Below the pieces are notes generated by a model, which saw only the letters and a list, made by a program, of their open reading frames with translations, had not been told where the DNA came from and ran no database searches. 64,000 nucleotides of DNA from Siphonodentalium dalli (taxonomy: Eukaryota > Mollusca > Scaphopoda > Gadilida > Siphonodentaliidae): the NCBI GenBank assembly GCA_032622095.1, contig CP136065.1:240353530-240417529 (forward strand), read 5' to 3'. Shown piece by piece: positions 20,530 through 31,256 of the stretch (position 1 is its first letter; each line of letters opens with the position of its first letter). The translations under genes and the position numbers were made by a program.

Positions 20530-23020
20530 CATATTATGGTGCAGCCTATTCTCGCGAAAATTGCGCGAAATAAGCTCATATTTCCATTATTTGAAGACTC
20601 AAATATGCTCTATTGTGAGCAACAACCGAGAGCAACTTGTAACGGAATTTAAGAACAATAACCAATCGATAAATATTAATTTATTCTAAAAACAAAAGTA
20701 ACCATCAGTAATGGGCGCGAAAAAGGCCCAAAATGAAACCAAGACACAGAATTAATTAACTTTTAACAGATTGCGGAGATTGAACGACCGTAAGTCATAA
20801 TCAACTTTGGATGCACGAAAATGGAACACAAATATGACAGTAGACTAAAATAATAATAACGTGACTTGTTCTTAGTACTGAACAAAGTCCCAAAGTGAGT
20901 ATAAATGTTATACACAACTTTGTGATTTAAAAGGGCTTCATTTAAGATGCAAAAATGATAAAATGTAATTACCATGAACCATGACCACATAGCCCACCAA
21001 ACACCAAGGTAATCTTACGTTATAATAAATGTGAAATATTTTGCAATGAACACTTTTAATATAATATCTAACTGGCTTGCAACTACTTTTGTGTGACACA
21101 CAAGATAAGTTTGCGATAAACTTGCAGATTTTAATTAACTGCGAATTGTTTTTGGGCACTGTGAAGTTTCATCGGCCTGTGCTCGCCTACTCCATCACAG
21201 AATCCAAAAAACACTTCCTGGGAACACGTAACTGAATTTAAATAATTGCTTATACTGTAATAAGATAACCTTGCTTGCAGGAAACTGTGTCATCCCAGGG
21301 CTCTGCATCAGGTTTCATTTTTCCGTACTATATAAATTACTTGATAAATTTGAGAGTAAATAACTACAAGTCCTTCAGTATACAAGTCCTTCAGTATACT
21401 AGCTTCTGTGGGCACTCATCCTGGAAGTGTAAATCTTGTCACTTGTACTAAATTTCTGTCTTGAATGGGAAACAGTTTATTTCACCTCTAATCAGGGGGA
21501 GTCTGGAAAACAATTGCACATATAGGGCCCAAAAAGGTTTTTTCCGACCCCGATGGACCCACCACCACATTTGTGCAAACAAATATTTTTTTTCTCCAAA
21601 ATTTTGGGGACCCACCCCCCCCCCTTTCTCATGTTTTTATCAAAATTTCAGAGTTTGTTTTAGCCGTTCTTCAATAACTGTGTTAACTGCCTTTAAATCC
21701 CATTCCACTGTCCTTTTTTGGTGCAAACTATTGCTGTGTACCATTAAGACTCAATCAATAACATGATTAATTGGTAAACACAGATCAGAAAAACGAAAAA
21801 TAAACTATTTCCTGGTGTTTTCAGTATCTAACAACAACAATAAAGCATTGTGTAGGTACACTATATGTCACAAATCTCCCTAGACCCCATTATAGCATTA
21901 ATATATCGAGTGTGTTGTGTCTGACAGAACACTGGTCAGTGTAAATAGTGGTAAACAGGTCAGGGGTTCCACAATTATTAGTGCATGACAAAAGAACTCA
22001 TTAGTCTTATCCACAGGGGTGGGATGGAAGAGGGGAATTGTTTTTGGTTAGGTATACACATAGATATATGGTTATTATACCCCCCGATTTTAGAAATTTA
22101 TGAGATACCCTTTTCAATTTCATGTTATGCAACAATCAGGTTAATGATATCTAGTCATCATTGAGTATTCACCATGTAGTATCCAATTTGTGATACAGTT
22201 TTTTTGTTTTGTTAGTTTTATTCAGGTAATATATTAAGTTTGTTACTAAATATTTCTTCCGTTGATCATAAGTTTCATGAACGCTATTACAGTGGTCTAC
22301 TGTGAAGTGGGCCGGGATCCTGTGAAATCCAGAATGTTGTTAAATCTGAGGCTAAAGAGTCACTATAGCTGTCTATATATCCCTATACCAACAAGCATGG
22401 TACTAACATGCTTACAAACAACATTACATGGTCAGTACTTGTAAATTGTTTGAAAAAAAAAACATTTTGGAAAAAATTTACAAGCACAATTTCTTCGGCT
22501 ACTGGACCACCCACCCCGGACCTATATACTGAATTTTTTGTTTGCAGACCCCCCTGCTCTATTCATGGCCCGGACATATCCGACTTAGACACTGCTGACA
22601 TTCTGTCGGGAATAGTGGTACCATGTTGATAATTGTGGATTTGACATGCCTTTTGGCATAATGAACACATACAATTTTCCACCACTAGCCCTCCAGTCGT
22701 ATGCTTGGTCACTTCTGACACTCCAGTTTACATTTTGTCTATACAGACTAAGAATTTTTGGGCGTGAAACTTGTAGTAATGAGTGAGCCATTTCGGACAT
22801 AGCCTATAAATCTCCTATATTTATGGATGGGAATTAGCCACTTCTGGCATTGCCACATCTAGGCTAATAAATAAGGTGACACGATCTACATTGTTCTGCA
22901 TGTTGTGACCTAGCTACTCCTAGCATTCACACAATTTAAAAGATTAAATTTAGTAAAAAATATCACTGTGAATAAATGTATAAGTTCAAATAATTATTTT
23001 GAATAATTATAAATATTTAT
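20530..23020. other. Non-coding stretch with C-rich tracts
   Basis: No gene recognised. 21538-21624 and 22500-22555 are rich in CCACC/CCCC beside A or T runs (C10 at 21615-21624) and resemble the G/C-tract element at 28246-28798. They may be fragments of that family, but I could not align them firmly. Confidence 0.35.
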
Positions 23021-23435
23021 TAAAGGCACGTGAGGCCTTAGTTGTCGAAAATATTCATATTTGTTCTAATCACCGTAAACAGAAAAACATTAAAACGCAT
23101 ACAGTGTCGTTCATATATACCATGACCATCACGTAAACAGCATGTTATCACAAAGATTTACTATATTTTACCTAAGTAAGAGCATGATTGTGTTACAGAA
23201 GACAGCACAGTGCTACTGGCTAATCACACACAAATGGCATAAACGCTCTTTATTAGTTCCATATCAGGAATTCACCAACAAAGAACGCTCTTTATGTTTA
23301 CTATCATAATATAAACAAACACCAGAAAAGTAACTTTTTATGCTTTTGTTTACATAACAATGGTCAAACATTTGACAATAACATACTGTTTATGCGATAT
23401 TTCTTTTTTGTATACGGACAAAGTCTGTCTACATT
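23021..23435 (+). repeat. Dispersed repeat, copy A
   Basis: Aligns along its length with 27782-28215 at roughly 70-75%. Shared landmarks: TAAAGGCACG at the start, AAATATTCATATTTGTTC, CTAATCACACACAAATG, ATAAACGCTCTTTATTA, CCATATCAGGAA, TTTTGCTTTTGTTTACA-like, and TGACAATAACATACTGTTTA near the end. Internally it carries two copies of ACGCTCTTTAT about 50 bases apart. Non-coding. It runs into the LINE pseudogene. Confidence 0.8.
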
Positions 23436-23436
23436 T

Positions 23437-24765
23437 CGGGATTTAAATGAGATATCAAACCGCGAGTGTATTAAGAAAATTGTTCATTTGAGTAACCTCA
23501 TAGAGGATGATAGATCGAACATTATTAACGATAGCATTGAGAACATTAAAGGCATATACATAGGAACAGATAAAGAAGGCCCTAATTTCACACCTTCAAA
23601 TCATGTAAGGAAAGATACAACCAACAAATCATGTAAGGAAAGATACAAGCAAGCAAAAAAAAACATTCGAATAAATACAAACAGATGTGGATGTTCCATG
23701 AATGTTATAGTCTCAGAAAAGAGGTTAGAACCCTTGCAAAAACATTCAGATGGATTCCAACAATATGCCACTTATTTATTCGTGCATTTCTACTCGAACA
23801 TGTTACAACCGAATGAGGAAAAAACTTGAGAGACACCACAATGAGTCTCTGACTCAAGATATAAACAATATCAATCCCAATGATTCAAAAAGCTTTTAGA
23901 ATAGATTCAATAAACTTTATAAGAATAAGCCAATAGCCTCAACCAGATATCAGATGAAGAACGTGCGCACATTACACACATCCATCCATCAATTGACGAG
24001 TCTAAGACCAGTACTTATGAATATAATACTGATGGTAATTTAAATCATGATAGTTCAAGTTTGTGTCTTAATAAACCGTTCTCATGTGCAGAAATCCGCG
24101 AAGCGATTAAAATATTAGAACCGGAAAAAAAGAAGGACCGGATCTAGTTTCGAATGAATTTATCAACACAAGTTTGATTTAATGCTTCTTACCCTTTCAA
24201 AATTATTCAAAAAGAATTTTAGATTGTGGTACCCTGACACATGGAACCTCTCCATATTGACATCTCTTCATAAGTCGGGTGATGCCAATGACTAATAATT
24301 ACAGGGGAATAAACATATCAAGTTGTCTCGGGGAAACTTCTCACACAAATCTTCAGAGGAGACTCAGAGTATCTTACCGAAGAGAGAAATTGTCTATAAG
24401 TATAAACCAGATTGGATTTAGAGATGGATCGAAAACATTTGATCACATATTTGTTTTGAAGACACTATTTAATAAGTATACAACGAGAGATAAAACAGTA
24501 TACACTGCCTTATATTTGAATAAGGCTTTTGACAGTGTCTGGAGAACTTATTCATTTGAAAAAAATGACCAATAAAGGAATCAATGGTAAATTTCATCGC
24601 TTACTAAAAATATGTACTCAAACACCATGTACTATGCAAGTTTCAGAATGCACGCAGTGAACCCTTTAAAGCTAAACTGCGTAAAACAAGGTGATAGTCT
24701 TGGTCCTATTATTTTTTATTTATTTATCGATTATGTAGCAAGATATTTTGACCTACAACGCATAA
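23437..24765 (+). pseudogene. Non-LTR retrotransposon (LINE) reverse transcriptase, truncated
   Basis: The RT would copy element RNA at a nicked target site. The first ~550 bp look like the endonuclease-RT linker: in shifting frames one reads ECYSLRKEVRTLAKTFR (about 23695-23750), NPNDSKSF and FNKLYKNKPIAS. RT follows: FSCAEIREAIKILEPEK (24080-24130), LVSNEFINTS, NNYRGINISSCLG (24295-24330), then NQIGFRDGSKTFDHIFVLKTL (about 24406-24465) and ALYLNKAFDSVWRT (24505-24548). KQGDSLGPIIFYLFIDY (about 24685-24735) is next. The order and motifs (KAFDSVW, QGDSLGP) are typical of CR1/Jockey-like LINEs. Multiple stops and frameshifts. The sequence stops before the YADD/FADD catalytic box, so the 3' half is missing. 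Confidence 0.85.
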
Positions 24766-24808
24766 GCAATTAATCTGACTTCGCCTAGATTACTATGTGA
24801 GACATAAG

Positions 24809-25193
24809 ACTTCGTCTAATTCTCCATGTGGTACGTACATGATTTGGTTCACTCCACTGTTATGTTGAGAATTAAGAACACATTCAATTATAAGGTGCAA
24901 TAAAGTTTATTGCTCACTAAATTCAATAACTAATTCAACAGCAGACAGTTGTTTAACAGGATAGGTAATTCCGGTACATGGTCTTAAATATATCAATTAA
25001 TATATGTATGTTACATTAACTACTTCTGACGAGCAAGGAATCTGAGTCAGTGTCACTTTAAAATTATTGTGACTATGTAAATCGGGGATAAACTTTTATG
25101 AATACAGAGCATCATTAGATGTATTTAACTACGCACCTATTTGCACTTCGTCTAATTCTCCATGTGGTACGTACATGATTTGGTTCACCCCAC
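24809..25193 (+). repeat. Segment bounded by ~49-bp direct repeats
   Basis: ACTTCGTCTAATTCTCCATG and the following bases to GGTTCAC.CCAC occur at 24809-24857 and 25145-25193 with one mismatch. A poorer copy of the first half is at 24778-24800. The 287 bp between them contain AATAAAGTTTATTGC and are non-coding. It could be a small direct-repeat element, or a tandem duplication with intervening sequence. Confidence 0.6.
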
Positions 25194-26021
25194 TTATTCA
25201 TTCAGCCCATGTACCTCGCCGGTACCAAATCGGCGGTCAAATTTTGAACTATATAGCCACTAAGGGTACAGAATATGTAGTACAACTAGGGTTCATAGCA
25301 ATTTCAAATTGGTAGTTTTACTTGTATAAACCCCGTATAAATATTGTATGTAATTATCTGTTGATGTATCCTTCCATATGTGATTCAGTTGACGTTACAA
25401 GAGCAACACGCGATGCGGAGACGACAAAAATATGGAAGGCCGTTGAACGTCTTCACGATCAACGTAATAGGTCACATTGGTGACTATCAGTGCTTCTGCA
25501 TTATTATTGGTGTCCGGTTACACTCTGATCAATGAAACGGTGGCAGTTCCAGCTGGACTGCATGTAGCTGACAATTATTAACTTTATCCCGGCTATTCTG
25601 CAGACAATGCTAATAAAGTTGGCAGATTTCAACACACAACGTTTGTGAAGGTATAGGCTCTATATATAAGCTATATAATACATGGAGCTTTTGTGACACT
25701 TCGTTTACAAACACCGCGACCAAAACAGAAACAGCACTGTATGTGCGAGTGGGCATTATATTCTTTATTGCCTCCTTCTTGGGAGAGAATATGTATATGT
25801 CGTAGAACGATGTGTATCAGTGTGCCCCAGACTACAGTATATATAATGATGTTGAATATAGTATCACAGTATATAAAACGGGGTGCGTGTATGAATGGCC
25901 CACACACTATTTGGGAAATTGGGAGTCACTTGCGGTTTCCATGTCACCATGCGATCATACACAAGAACACTATAGTCAGAATGGTAACGCGCTCAAGATC
26001 ATATATTATATACCCATGATT
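25194..26021. other. Non-coding stretch, nothing recognised
   Basis: Several open frames overlap on both strands at 25670-26020, but none has a recognisable domain. Confidence 0.35.
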
Positions 26022-26274
26022 GTAATTATAGAATATAAAATATATTGGTTTCACGAATGACCAACTCATAGATTTAATCGCCTTGCACTTCTTGGCATCC
26101 GAATAACAATTGAAATTGAAATTCCCAACTACACCTTTTACCGGACTCGGCCTCCGGGTCGCAGTTCGACTTTTAATCCGTCCAAAAATTCCCATTCTAT
26201 AAATAAAACGCCCATGCGCCCACTGTAATTAAGAAACAGCCAAACATTATACACGCGGAACGCGGAATAATTAC
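26022..26274 (-). repeat. Dispersed repeat, copy A (partner at 48090-48373)
   Basis: Read on the minus strand it begins with a CGCGTTCCGCG palindrome and GTGTATAATGTTT. It continues with ATTTATAGAATGGGA, GACGGATTAAAAGTCGAACT, GGAGGCCGAGTCCGGTAAAA and GGTGT, and ends ATGAGTTGGTCATTCGTGAA. All of these recur in the same order on the plus strand at 48090-48373. Non-coding; class unknown (SINE or MITE). Confidence 0.8.
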
Positions 26275-26599
26275 AAGGAACCTATAAATATTGACCTAAC
26301 CGCGGTACTGATCTCTTTCTTTTAGTTTGAATTACACGCTGCACGTGTAAATTTACAACAACAAAATGGTCCATATGCATATCACTCGTAAATTGAATTT
26401 GAATATATTTGGATTCATGCAGATACAAGTAGACCGGTGATTTTTATTCTAATCAACATGGTGCAATCAATGCAAAAGTGCATGCATATATTACATGTGC
26501 ATTGTGGTGTTCTAGTCCACCATAATATAGTCGGGTTAACCATCGTGATGCTAATAGATCGATTCGTTAAACGATCTTCTTCACGCAGAAGCAAAGCGT

Positions 26600-26700
26600 G
26601 TGAGTCCCCTTGTAGGCGTTAGAACCAACTTCGTCAGCGGCCTAATGCACTGAGCACTCTACCCACTGGACCAAGCTGGTGAAATCTAATCTCCCTCATA
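26600..26700 (-). repeat. tRNA-derived SINE-like sequence with Pol III A and B boxes
   Basis: On the minus strand TGGTCCAGTGG (26673-26663) matches the A-box consensus TRGYNNARNGG at every fixed position. 36 bases later GGTTCTAACGC (26626-26616) matches the B box at 8 of 11. Between them CAGTG and CGCTG can form an anticodon-like stem. It is too degenerate for a working tRNA (T-arm does not pair well), so a tRNA-derived SINE or tRNA relic is likelier. Confidence 0.45.
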
Positions 26701-27781
26701 AATAGGTTATTTACACAACCTGGCTAATTACGCAGAACATGATACATGTTTTCTTGAGATTACAGTCATTGCTCAATGGGCACCAGTATAATTCAGTGCT
26801 ACAATAATACTATTTTGTCACAGTACCGACTTTACTGACATAAAATTAACCAAGAACACTAATCGAGTGCCCAAATTTTAGTGGTATTTCAATTCACACT
26901 TTATATCAGGCTTCTCAAAGTTCCGGCGATTCCAGACCTATCGGTTCCGGGGGTGGTATCGCGATAGCGGCTCCGTTGCCGGTACTGATAGATTCAAATG
27001 GTAATATTGTATGGATGCTCGGATTTATACGAGTTATGCGTAAAATGTGTGCATGCAGTTACGAAATATAGGTTCGTCTTAAGTTTCCATCTGACAACGA
27101 AGCATTGCTATAACTGATCGCTTAAGTTGTTTTTAAACTTGTGTCTTTACCCCTCTAGCTTTTGCTAATAAAATATGTTTAAACCAACTGATCGCTTTGT
27201 TTTTAGTGAGATCAGCTATGAAAGCCAAGTAGTCGATGATACAGTTCATACGTAGAATGAATCTGCGTGACTTGAATTAAGATGACGTGGAATACTCTAA
27301 AAGATATGGTGACCGAGTGGGGCGTAGATGATGAAGTCGCCATACATGTAAATTTTTTATAACCAAATTGATAACAGGAAACGTCATTCCTATATATATG
27401 CCGCCTGCTGTATCCTGAACAAATGCAAGTTGTTTCAATTGGAACATAGATAAACAATTGAAGAAAACCAAGACACCCAGGGTGGGTAATGTGAAAAAAT
27501 TATAAAAGTCTGTGAAACATCACCACCAAGAAGAACATGGAGAATAGACACACTGTGTTCTAATATTAATAATTGATAGCTCACCAATAAAAACAATTCG
27601 TGTGTTGAAACATATGTTATGTAAACAAAACTGTTTCAGCGATTTGTCAAAAACTTCGGCAATCACATAGTAAATTCAAATAGTTTAGTCTAAGTGTGAT
27701 TTGTCAGAATATTTGACAATGCGTTGACCTTTCCCAGTGTTTGCCGTCAAGTTCTGAGTGTACCTTGATGTTTTATTTGCT
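26701..27781. other. Non-coding stretch, nothing recognised
   Basis: No gene supported. CAGGCTTCTCAAAGTTCCGG at 26909 resembles a hAT-type terminus, but no matching opposite end was found. Confidence 0.35.
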
Positions 27782-28215
27782 TAAAGGCACGGGTGGCGTT
27801 CGTTGCAGAAATATTCATATTTGTTCAAATCCCCATCAACAGAAGGAATATTAAAAAATATATAGTTGTGTTCATATGCCAAACATAATCAGCGCGTAAA
27901 TAGTTTATTGTCGCCAAGACGTACGACGGTGTACGTAAACAAAAGCCTGCTCGTGTCACAGAAGTTGTGCTTCTGTTTACACAACACAGCGCAATTCTAT
28001 TGGTTAATCACACAAAAATGATATAAACGCTCTTTATTATTTCCATATCAGGAAAACAGCAACAAATAACGCTCTTTATGTTTACCATATCTGGATCTAA
28101 ACAAAAGCCAGGAAACGTACAGTTTTTTGCTTTTGTTTACACGACAAAGGGAAAAAAATGACAATAACATACTGTTTATGCCATATTTCTGATTGGTATA
28201 AGAACAAAGTCTCTC
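27782..28215 (+). repeat. Dispersed repeat, copy B
   Basis: Partner of 23021-23435 in the same orientation. It also holds the paired ACGCTCTTTAT motifs and the TGACAATAACATACTGTTTA end, with a ~20-bp insertion (GTTGTGCTTCTGTTTACACA) in the middle. The right end lies within 30 bp of the G-tract element. Confidence 0.8.
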
Positions 28216-28245
28216 TATATTTTACTATTCTTTCTGTTTATGGCA

Positions 28246-28798
28246 GGGGGGGGGGGGTGAAAAAATTTCTTCCGGCACGTATGCCGGGGTGGGTGGGTGG
28301 TCAAAGCCACCAACAAGCAATTTTTTCCGCAACTAAAAAAAAAAATTCCTGCTTGTTTTTAGTCTTTTGGCAATGAGTTGGGCTTCAAAACCACTTTGAA
28401 ATCAGTTTGAATGAGAGAAATAATGTAATTCTAACTGGTAAACTGACTGCAGGCAGTTATCGTGTTGTATTTTGTTGCAAATTTTGAAATCCAAGATGGC
28501 CGCTGGCAGCCATGTTTTTTTGGCCGAATGACCTCAAAATTACTCATTCCTATTTACATGTCCATGTTAACATCCATGATAAATAGTATGCACAGAAATT
28601 CATATACAGCTGTTTACAGTGAATTTCCCCCCGCAAATTTCTGTTTTAGTGTTAAAAGGGGGGTGGGTGTCAAAAAATGGTCGGAAAAAACTGCCGAAAA
28701 CGGAAAAAAATTTGGCGGTGGGGGTGGGTGGGTACAAAAAATGATCGAAAGGGAAAAAATGCCATACGTGCCTGAAATTTTTTTCCGACCCCCCCCCC
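28246..28798. mobile_element. Element with G-tract terminal inverted repeats and 12-13-bp flanking repeat
   Basis: The left end is G12 (28246-28257) then TGAAAAAATTTC..GGCACGTATG. The right end is its mirror: CATACGTGCC, GAAATTTTTTTCCGA, C10 (28789-28798). Flanks are TGTTTATGGCAG on the left (28235-28246) and the same on the right (28799-28810), as a target duplication would give. The 550-bp interior is non-coding and G-rich on one strand (GGTGGGTGGG), with extra A runs and internal mirrored GGTCGGAAAAAA blocks. A non-autonomous DNA element is the simplest reading. Confidence 0.65.
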
Positions 28799-28810
28799 TG
28801 TTTATGGCAG

Positions 28811-29984
28811 TTTTTAACGGGGTTGAATATTTTAACAGCATACCCACCGCCAACACCGCCCGTATCTTTAATTCGACTTTGATCGATAATGCCACTGTAA
28901 AAGTAATGTGTACATAACACTAGTTTTAAAATGCGATATCTCGTCATTGAAGAGTTATTAATAATGACAATAAGAACAAAGTTGATACGACTTACACGCG
29001 CATGTTAATTGTTTTAGAAACTTAAAAAAACATGTTACACATTATTATATATATAATACACATGAACCCATTTCGAAAACATTTGAGTCCACTTAAAGGG
29101 ATGGTTCTTTAATATCGGAGTTATCTTCCAACGAAATAGAACATCATTTTGTCACTTATCCATATGGGTGCAAGCGACCACAATAGTTCATAATATGATC
29201 CAAATGATCACTATATTAAATATTAGTGACCAAAGGGGGAAGTTGTCTCAGTCGGCAAGATGCGTATATATAATGCCATGCGCCATGTTGGAATGGTTAC
29301 TCTTACGATGTGTTTCTAAATCTAGTCGAGCGTCCCATAACGAGAGGACGCTACAGGAATGAGGAATAAAAGAATTTGCTGAAAATAAGGTACACATGTA
29401 CTTTATTGACTGATACGATATAACCTCATCGAAGCAGGGACGATTCCCAGACTGGACATAAAATATGCTTGAAAAGATTACTTAATGTTTATGATAGTGC
29501 ATATACTGAACCAAGCTACCTGATCCATTTTCAAAATGATAAATTGCAAAGATAACAGAATGTAATTAGGGTTGTCATGATATTTACGTGTGGGACAAAT
29601 ATAATTGAGAGAACACGTTTGTTTCATGACCATTAATGGATGGTTGTAAAAGGTATGAAATCATATAGTGAACTCGATGTATTATTGACTCTGTAGCTGC
29701 CATGGTCATATTCGTAATTATGTTTGAATTATATGTAGCGAAGTTTCGAGTTGTTTGGCGGGTCGGTCACAAAGCTTTCTTCTTTGGTATGTTTGTCGCA
29801 AAAGCTTCCACAGCGATCGAATATGATTAATAACTAGAGGTCAGATTCCATGGAATCAGATATACTTCCATGGTATACCATCCCATCCCATGTGAGTGCT
29901 ATGCGTATATGTGTGTTCCTCTTCGTGCGACAACACAATGGTGACATATGATCTGATGGTGCACTTGCATTAACATTTCTAAAT
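28811..29984. other. Non-coding stretch, nothing recognised
   Basis: No reading frame with recognisable content and no clear repeat structure. Confidence 0.35.
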
Positions 29985-30254
29985 TTAATACATATTTTGG
30001 GACGTCTGTCTGTTTGTTTGTCTGTTAACTATGACCGGGAAAACTGCTGGACGAATTTTGGCAAAATTTGATAAATATGGGTACTTTTGTCCAGGGAGTG
30101 TTTTGGACGGGTCAAATCGTGACCCCGACCTGATATTGACCTTCGAAATGGTCAGTTCAAGGTCAAATCGGGTAAAACGAACGGATTTCATCGAAATTTG
30201 ATACCTAGGGAAACCTTTGTCCGGGGAGTGTTTTGGACAGGTCAAATCGTGACA
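29985..30254 (-). repeat. Dispersed retroposon-like repeat, copy 2
   Basis: Inverted copy of 5274-5640: the GACAGAC-type tail (near 30003-30025 on the plus strand as CTGTCTGTTTGTTTGTCTG) and both ~95-bp blocks (GGGGAGTGTTTTGGAC, GATTTCATCGAAATTTGATA) are kept. It is truncated where the 347-bp tandem array begins, so the GC-rich start seen in copy 1 is missing. Confidence 0.75.
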
Positions 30255-31191
30255 ATACGTTACTTTTATCGTAGAGCGGGCATACCTATATAGTATATCG
30301 GTGAGGATGTTCAAACATTTGCCTTGCTTCTTGACAAGTCCGTTTGAATTTGCGTCATGAAGAGAGGGTTTTATTTAGAATAATATATATCACCCGTTAC
30401 AACGTTATACACTACCAGCGTTAAACCGTCCAATCTAAATCTTTAAAAAGCGTACTAATCTTGCGTTTAGATACTACTTATGACATTCACTCGTCGGAAA
30501 GTTTTTATCTCAATATCTGATTTTCGGAGTAATTTTCCCCATTCGATCTTCGGGGGAATTTGCCAAATCTGACCCCACCCGACACTAAGACTCCCTTGAG
30601 CAGGTTGCGTTTATAGTAGAGCGGTTAAATTTTGTTGGCGTACCTACAGTATACCGGCTTACATGCTCCTGCGTGGAACTCGCTCCTACGTTAGCCCGTT
30701 TGGATTTGGGGCTAAAAATCGACTAGTGATAGACTACATAAGTATACATATTTATGATATATAGCGTTGTCACGAGTAAACCGTTCCATCTGAAAATTGG
30801 AAAATTGCGCTCTAGATGCGCGTGAACACTAGCCATCAGATGGACTCGTCAAAAACAATTATCTCGATGTTTGAATTTTCCCCCCTTTGCAATTTTCGTG
30901 GAATTTTCCTAAAGTCTCAACCCACCCTGACACGCATTCTCCGTTGGGCATGTTACATTTACAGTATAGCCGTCAAACTCCAGGCACGTACATAAAGTAT
31001 GTCACCGTTCTTGCTACGACATTATCTTGCTCTTTAATCAGCCGATTTGGATTTGGCGGGAAAAATAGTTGCAATATTTCCATACCCCGTAACGCGGAAA
31101 GTCCGGGGTAAAAACATTTTTAAGCGGTATCGTCGAGTCCGAATCTTTCGTCCAATTCGGAATATGCAATAAAATTTTTAGAGCTCTGTAC

Positions 31192-31224
<33 letters not shown>
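30255..31224 (+). repeat. ~347-bp tandem repeat (2.7 copies) ending in AATAAA and A29
   Basis: Markers recur at matching offsets: GTAGAGCGG at 30271 and 30616, GTATAGCCG at 30964; GTTTGGATTTGG or close at about 30342, 30698 and 31037; CTCGTC near 30491 and 30846. Identity is about 65-75%. The third copy is cut short and followed by AATAAA (31168-31173) and a run of 29 A (31196-31224). The layout suggests a polyadenylated transcript end that was retroposed, or an A-rich target. Confidence 0.7.
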
Positions 31225-31227
<3 letters not shown>

Positions 31228-31256
31228 CGGTTTATTCATCCCGGTGTATAGTGTGT

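Noticed and set aside
26905-26930. hAT transposon terminus (CAGGCTTCTCAAAGTT)
   Set aside because: No matching opposite terminus or 8-bp duplication within reach. The similar mirrored end at 38915-38930 is 12 kb away and is also unpaired.
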